Shown piece after piece: positions 14,340-17,909 of a stretch of 17,909 nt of DNA (position 1 is the stretch's first letter; every line of letters begins with the position of its first letter). The DNA comes from an uncultured Mailhella sp. (lineage in GTDB: Bacteria; Desulfobacterota; Desulfovibrionia; Desulfovibrionales; Desulfovibrionaceae). The stretch spans positions 1 through 17,909 of the forward strand of contig CAJTMS010000045.1 in NCBI GenBank assembly GCA_910577155.1, read 5' to 3'. The notes beneath the pieces are model-generated. The model saw only the letters and a program-made list of their open reading frames with translations. It searched no databases and was not told the origin of the DNA. A program made the translations under genes and the position numbers.

Positions 14340-15271
14340 ACGTCATAATTTGTAATAAGTATTTCCTTAATTGCACTGCGTCCGTTTGGATTAGCATTAA
14401 TCAAACGTTTAGCAAAAATACGATAGATCGTATAGCCTTTATATAAATCATCAAAAAATGAATCAAAACCAATATTGGTCGGATCGGAATTGCTTAACAT
14501 CTGCAATGCTCCCATCTTATGTGCTTGTTCAAAAACTTTTTTTAATCGAATTTGTTCGTTGTCATCAAAAGTTTTGGCGGCATATGTTGTAAAAGAGGAA
14601 TTTTTTAACGGTCGATAGGGCGGATCATAGTATATAAAAGTATCGTTATCAGCAAATTCCAATACACGGGCAAAATCCGTTTGAAAAATAGTAACATTGC
14701 TTAATGCTTTTGATACAGCTATCAAATTTTCCGCATCAAGGATACGGGGATTGGCATAACTGCCTATAGGAACATTAAATAATCCTTTACTGTTAACTCG
14801 GAACAACCCATTAAAACATGTTCTGTTTAAAAAAACGGTTAACGCAGCACGCCGAATAAAAGATCGGGAATAAGCATTTGCATTGATTTTTTTATCAAAT
14901 GCATTATATTCATTCCGCATTTGATAATAAAATTCTTTTTTATTATCAGACGAAAAATAGTTTTTTTGCAGCATATCTAATTCGTTAATCAAATCTGACA
15001 CATTATTTTTTATTACATTGTATAGAATTATCAATTCAGGGTTAATGTCGAATAAATATGCTTTTTCAAAAGAATAACTATTTGCTATATCAAAAAATAC
15101 AGCACCGCCGCCAACAAATGGCTCAATATATTTTTTTATTGCACCGCAGAGCAGCTTATTGGGAAATTTCTCAGTAAGCTGAGGCAATAACATCCCCTTT
15201 CCTCCAGCCCATTTTAAAACCGGAGAAGCAAAGCTGACATCATAATTTTTTTGTAAAGTTAACTCTGACAT
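14336..15271 (-). CDS. Dam/DpnM-like DNA adenine methyltransferase (GATC)
   Basis: This methyltransferase transfers a methyl group from S-adenosylmethionine to N6 of adenine, by family in GATC. The 311 residues start MSELTLQKNYDVSFASPVLK and continue WAGGKG (21-26), the Dam-family N-terminal signature. Motif I is YIEPFVGGGAVFFD (48-61), and the catalytic YYDPPYRPL lies near residue 215, giving alpha-class order. RRAALTVFLNRTCFNGLFRVN is the usual middle block. It is first in a three-gene operon and overlaps the DpnA-like gene. There is no good Shine-Dalgarno before its ATG (CTCTATTAAT), and no strong promoter is seen between it and the tRNA terminator, so its expression may be low or partly read-through from the tRNAs. 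Confidence 0.93.
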   Translation of the reverse strand: MSELTLQKNYDVSFASPVLKWAGGKGMLLPQLTEKFPNKLLCGAIKKYIEPFVGGGAVFFDIANSYSFEKAYLFDINPELIILYNVIKNNVSDLINELDMLQKNYFSSDNKKEFYYQMRNEYNAFDKKINANAYSRSFIRRAALTVFLNRTCFNGLFRVNSKGLFNVPIGSYANPRILDAENLIAVSKALSNVTIFQTDFARVLEFADNDTFIYYDPPYRPLKNSSFTTYAAKTFDDNEQIRLKKVFEQAHKMGALQMLSNSDPTNIGFDSFFDDLYKGYTIYRIFAKRLINANPNGRSAIKEILITNYDV

Positions 15272-15303
15272 ATTAATAGAGAATTAAATTTAATACGAAA
15301 TAT

Positions 15304-15333
15304 AAAAAAAGCTAGTTTTAATTTAACTAGCTT
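15304..15333 (-). terminator. Intrinsic terminator after tRNA-Pro
   Basis: On the minus strand AAGCTAGTT pairs with AACTAGCTT (15325-15333 with 15309-15317), a perfect 9-bp stem around a 7-nt loop, and leads into seven T's. It separates the tRNA-Thr/tRNA-Pro transcript from the restriction-modification operon 33 bp further on. Confidence 0.85.
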
Positions 15334-15357
15334 ATGACAAACAAAATATAATTTTTA

Positions 15358-15434
15358 TGGTCGGGATGAGAGGATTTGAACCTCCGACCCCTTGAACCCC
15401 ATTCAAGTGCGCTCCCAGACTGCGCTACATCCCG
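15358..15434 (-). tRNA. tRNA-Pro (anticodon GGG)
   Basis: This is a 77-nt cloverleaf with encoded CCA. The acceptor is CGGGATG / CATCCCG with discriminator A. The D arm is GCGC...GCGC. The anticodon stem CTTGA / TCAAG holds the loop ATGGGGT, giving GGG. The T arm is GGAGG-TTCAAAT-CCTCT. It lies 11 bases behind tRNA-Thr copy 2 and should share its transcript. Confidence 0.97.
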
Positions 15435-15445
15435 ACACTGTAAAC

Positions 15446-15521
15446 TGGAGCCCATGAGCAGGATTGAACTGCTGACCTTATCCTTACCAAGGATACGCTC
15501 TACCGACTGAGCCACATGGGC
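15446..15521 (-). tRNA. tRNA-Thr (anticodon GGT), copy 2
   Basis: This copy is identical to the 76-nt gene at 12846-12921, including the encoded CCA and discriminator T, while flanking sequences differ immediately on both sides. It is the first gene of a tRNA-Thr/tRNA-Pro transcript that ends at the terminator at 15304-15333. Confidence 0.97.
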
Positions 15522-15543
15522 ATGTTCCAATCAATGAGAAATC

Positions 15544-15572
15544 TTTTTACCTAAAACTTGCTTTATAGTCAA
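15544..15572 (-). promoter_or_regulatory. Sigma70-type promoter for tRNA-Thr copy 2 and tRNA-Pro
   Basis: On the minus strand TTGACT (15567-15572) and TAAAAA (15544-15549) are separated by 17 bp; the -10 is imperfect. It differs in sequence from the promoter of the other tRNA-Thr copy. Confidence 0.5.
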
Positions 15573-15829
15573 GTAAAAATATACAAAATAAATAGATTTT
15601 ATTTTTCCATTAGGTTCATGCATTATTGAAAGAAATAAAAAACATTGATAACTTATTTCGCGATACCCCGCAATGAGCGGGAAGAAAGCTTGTGCAATAC
15701 CGAGTAAGAGAGAAAGATTATTTTGCACGTCTTTTTTTGTTTTCAATTTCTATGATTGCTTATTTTCGCAAACAGAAATGGACAGCAGAGATAAAAAGTT
15801 TTACTTTGCAACAATAATACACAATTAAA
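15573..15829. other. Intergenic DNA with a doubtful 71-codon open frame
   Basis: The only open frame of note runs on the minus strand from a TTG at 15746 to 15531. It includes LLLGIAQAFFPLIAGYREIS, has no ribosome site, and overlaps the tRNA promoter. Within it, a G+C-rich patch holds the hairpin CCCGC-AATGA-GCGGG (15667-15681), which stands out from the AT-rich surroundings. It may be a gene relic or an RNA structure; I do not call a gene. Confidence 0.25.
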
Positions 15830-15855
15830 TAAAAAAGCCCCACGAATGTGGGGCC
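15830..15855 (-). terminator. Intrinsic terminator after dnaK
   Basis: On the minus strand GCCCCAC pairs with GTGGGGC (15848-15854 with 15837-15843) around a 4-nt loop and runs into six T's. It lies about 40 bases past the dnaK stop. Confidence 0.9.
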
Positions 15856-15893
15856 GTTTTATACATATTTATTATGGGGGTATTGTTTAGAAC

Positions 15894-17807
15894 TTATTTT
15901 ACTTCAGTAAAATCAGCATCCATGACGTCGTCACCGTCTTTTTTGTCAGAACCGGCACTGCCGGCAGCACCGGCATTTGCACCAGCCTGTGCATTTTGCT
16001 GATTGGCTTGTTGAGCATAGAGCTGTTCTGCCAATTTATGGGAAGCTTTGGCAAGTTCATCGCTGGTAGTTTTGATTGCATCAACATCTTCACCTTGGAT
16101 TTTGGTTTTGAGGTCTGCAATTTTAGATTCAATGTCAGCTTTCAGGCTTGCGTCAAGCTTGTCACCAAGGTCGCTGATTGAGCGTTCAGTGCCGTAAATA
16201 AGGCTGTCAGCTTGGTTGCGGGCTTCAATAAGTTCTTGTTTTTTCTTATCGTCAGCAGCATGGGTTTCCGCTTCGTGAATAAGATTTTGGATTTCCTGTT
16301 CGGAAAGACCTGAAGAAGCAGTAATTTGAATGGATTGTTCTTTTCCTGTTCCAAGGTCTTTTGCGGAAACATTGACAATACCATTGGCGTCAATATCAAA
16401 GGAAACTTCAATTTGAGGAATACCGCGCGGTGCCGGTGGAATACCGGTCAAGTCAAAGCGAGCCAAGGTCATATTGTCGCCTGCCATTGGTCTTTCCCCT
16501 TGTAAAACATGGATAGAAACTGATGGTTGGTTATCGGCAGCAGTGGTGAAGGTTTGGCTTTTTCTGGTTGGGATTGTCGTGTTGCGTTCAATAAGCTTTG
16601 TAAATACGCCGCCCATGGTTTCAATACCAAGGGAAAGCGGGGTAACGTCAAGCAAAAGAACATCTTTTACATCACCAGCCAAGATACCGCCTTGAATAGC
16701 TGCACCCATAGCGACAACTTCGTCAGGGTTCATGGAACGGTTAGGTTCTTTACCGAAAAATTCACCGACTTTTTGCTGAACAAGAGGCATACGGGTCATA
16801 CCGCCGACAAGCACAACTTCGTCAATTTCTTTTGCGGAAAGACCAGCGTCAGCAAGAGCTTTTTTACAAGGGTCAATACTGCGTTCAACAAGGTGCATAA
16901 CGAGCTGCTCAAGTTTAGCACGGCTCAATTTTACCATTAAATGCTTTGGACCTGTTTGGTCAGCAGTGATAAACGGCAAGTTGATTTCAGTTTCCATGGA
17001 AGTGGAAAGTTCTTTCTTTGCATTTTCAGCAGCTTCTTTTAATCTTTGCAAAGCCATGCGGTCTTGTGACAAGTCAATGCCGTTTTGTGCTTTGAATTCA
17101 TCAACAAGGAATTTGATGATGCATTGGTCAAAGTCTTCGCCGCCAAGGAAAGTATCCCCGTTGGTTGCACGAACTTCAACAACATTGTCCCCAACTTCCA
17201 GAATGGAAATATCGAATGTGCCGCCGCCTAAGTCGTATACGGCGATTTTTTCATTGGTTTTTTTATCAAAACCATAAGCAAGGGAAGCAGCTGTAGGCTC
17301 GTTAATGATACGTTTCACATCAAGACCTGCAATACGGCCTGCGTCTTTTGTTGCCTGACGTTGGGCGTCATTGAAGTAAGCGGGAACAGTAATAACAGCT
17401 TCAGTAACGGTTTCGCCCAAATAAGCTTCTGCGTCAGCTTTTAATTTGCTCAAAATCATAGCAGAAATTTCCGGCGGACTGTAATGACGGCCGTCAACTT
17501 CAACCGCAGCATCCTGATTTTGTGCTGCAACAATGCGATATGGTGAATGATCTTTCCATTTTGCTACTTCTGCTGAGTCGGCACGGCGCCCCATAAGACG
17601 TTTTACGGCAAAAATGGTTCTTTCCGGGTTTGTGATTGCTTGACGTTTAGCGGTATCACCAACTAAGCGTTCTTTATCGGTGATAGCAACAACAGAAGGT
17701 GTTGTGCGGCCACCATTTGGGTTTGTAATGCATTTAGGTTCTTTACCTTCCATTACATAAACACAGCTATTAGTGGTACCTAAGTCAATACCAATAATCT
17801 TACTCAT
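15894..17807 (-). CDS. dnaK: Chaperone protein DnaK (Hsp70)
   Basis: This ATP-dependent chaperone binds exposed hydrophobic peptide segments and works with DnaJ and GrpE. It is 637 residues from the chosen start (E. coli 638), so complete. The nucleotide-binding domain starts IGIDLGTTNSCV (5-16) and contains NEPTAASLAYG, VYDLGGGTFDIS and LVGGMTRMPLVQ. The substrate-binding domain has DVTPLSLGIETMGG and the lid region, then an Ala/Gln/Gly-rich tail ending DVMDADFTEVK, the usual bacterial end. I chose the ATG at 17805-17807 because GGAGG sits six bases before it; an in-frame TTG four codons upstream lies on that same ribosome site. Neither dnaJ nor grpE is adjacent downstream, and the terminator suggests dnaK ends its transcript. 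Confidence 0.98.
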   Translation of the reverse strand: MSKIIGIDLGTTNSCVYVMEGKEPKCITNPNGGRTTPSVVAITDKERLVGDTAKRQAITNPERTIFAVKRLMGRRADSAEVAKWKDHSPYRIVAAQNQDAAVEVDGRHYSPPEISAMILSKLKADAEAYLGETVTEAVITVPAYFNDAQRQATKDAGRIAGLDVKRIINEPTAASLAYGFDKKTNEKIAVYDLGGGTFDISILEVGDNVVEVRATNGDTFLGGEDFDQCIIKFLVDEFKAQNGIDLSQDRMALQRLKEAAENAKKELSTSMETEINLPFITADQTGPKHLMVKLSRAKLEQLVMHLVERSIDPCKKALADAGLSAKEIDEVVLVGGMTRMPLVQQKVGEFFGKEPNRSMNPDEVVAMGAAIQGGILAGDVKDVLLLDVTPLSLGIETMGGVFTKLIERNTTIPTRKSQTFTTAADNQPSVSIHVLQGERPMAGDNMTLARFDLTGIPPAPRGIPQIEVSFDIDANGIVNVSAKDLGTGKEQSIQITASSGLSEQEIQNLIHEAETHAADDKKKQELIEARNQADSLIYGTERSISDLGDKLDASLKADIESKIADLKTKIQGEDVDAIKTTSDELAKASHKLAEQLYAQQANQQNAQAGANAGAAGSAGSDKKDGDDVMDADFTEVK

Positions 17808-17909
17808 ATATTCCTCCAAACGGATTATCTATAATTTATCCGGACCTATCGTCCTTACAAGGAATAAATAAGTATGATTTTTTATTCGACAAGTGTTTTT
17901 AATAAAAAA
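17808..17909 (-). promoter_or_regulatory. dnaK leader region (partial)
   Basis: The 102 bases up to the window edge contain no CIRCE element (TTAGCACTC-N9-GAGTGCTAA), so HrcA control is not evident here. On the minus strand CTTGTCGAAT followed by TATTTA about 16-17 bp on is a possible promoter. TCCTT-GT-AAGGA and GGAC-GATAG-GTCC are overlapping small inverted repeats in the leader. None of these is strong enough to name the sigma factor. Confidence 0.35.

Larger units (their letters stand above)
12846..15521. mobile_element. Restriction-modification module between two identical tRNA-Thr genes
   Basis: The two 76-bp tRNA-Thr(GGT) genes (12846-12921 and 15446-15521) are direct repeats whose starts lie exactly 2600 bp apart. 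Between them are tRNA-Pro, its terminator and the three-gene DpnII-like operon. No integrase, transposase or phage gene is present. Crossing over between the repeats would remove the module and leave one tRNA-Thr, but would also remove tRNA-Pro. The idea that this is an acquired island is inference, supported by the local contrast in GATC density. Confidence 0.45.

Noticed and set aside
12846..15521. Integrase-type attachment site at the tRNA-Thr genes
   Set aside because: The repeats span the entire tRNA exactly, not just its 3' end, and no integrase gene lies in the interval.
15327..15530. Minus-strand open frame with the same AQSVERILGKDK peptide
   Set aside because: It is a translation through tRNA-Thr copy 2, tRNA-Pro and the terminator, not a protein gene.
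15531..15746. 71-codon minus-strand frame upstream of tRNA-Thr copy 2
   Set aside because: It has a TTG start without a Shine-Dalgarno and overlaps the tRNA promoter; there is too little support to call it.
16527..16940. 137-codon plus-strand frame inside dnaK
   Set aside because: It is an antisense shadow of a highly conserved gene.
17808..17909. CIRCE/HrcA operator upstream of dnaK
   Set aside because: No TTAGCACTC-N9-GAGTGCTAA-like inverted repeat is present in the visible leader.

Overview
The window reads as a chromosomal stretch of a low-G+C (roughly 36-38% by eye) Gram-negative bacterium. The protein style and gene set suggest the Desulfovibrionaceae, probably a host-associated, AT-rich member of the Lawsonia/Mailhella/Bilophila type: a receiver-less sigma54 activator next to a secreted TPR protein, pth and rho together, and a GGGG/CCCC hairpin repeat. 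That placement is inferred from recognition of the families, not from a search.

Left half (1-9309), all on the minus strand: a convergent-type terminator, then pgl (6-phosphogluconolactonase) with its own sigma70-like promoter; a membrane-anchored protein of unknown function translationally coupled to rho; and rho with a strong promoter lying directly behind pth. Upstream of these is a tight operon reading sigma54 activator -> large exported TPR protein -> pth, with gaps of 1-3 nt, driven by a good TTGACA/TAAAAT promoter at 9282-9309.

Middle (9310-12605), plus strand: a 34-codon open frame with a Shine-Dalgarno and overlapping hairpins, a strong promoter, an orphan polar-amino-acid-type ABC ATPase (glnQ-like) and ettA (ribosome-associated ABC-F ATPase), closed by a terminator. 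After this comes a 51-codon small gene with its own ribosome binding site and its own intrinsic terminator.

Right part (12573-15572), minus strand: four tRNA genes (Phe-GAA, Thr-GGT, Pro-GGG, Thr-GGT). Two 76-bp tRNA-Thr copies, identical base for base and starting exactly 2600 bp apart, bracket tRNA-Pro and a three-gene restriction-modification operon: a Dam/DpnM-like GATC methyltransferase, a DpnA-like beta-class adenine methyltransferase and a compact PD-(D/E)XK nuclease. GATC sites are sparse in the chromosomal backbone but at normal density inside this operon, which fits recent arrival of the module. The window ends with dnaK (minus strand, full length) and part of its leader.

How the genes work together: most of the window is housekeeping (sugar phosphate metabolism, transcription termination, peptidyl-tRNA recycling, translation throttling, protein folding, tRNAs). 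The accessory element is the DpnII-like restriction-modification cassette between duplicated tRNA genes. The best candidates for undescribed biology are that cassette's architecture and compact nuclease, the two small open frames (9435-9539 and 12306-12461), and the sigma54-activator/TPR protein pair.
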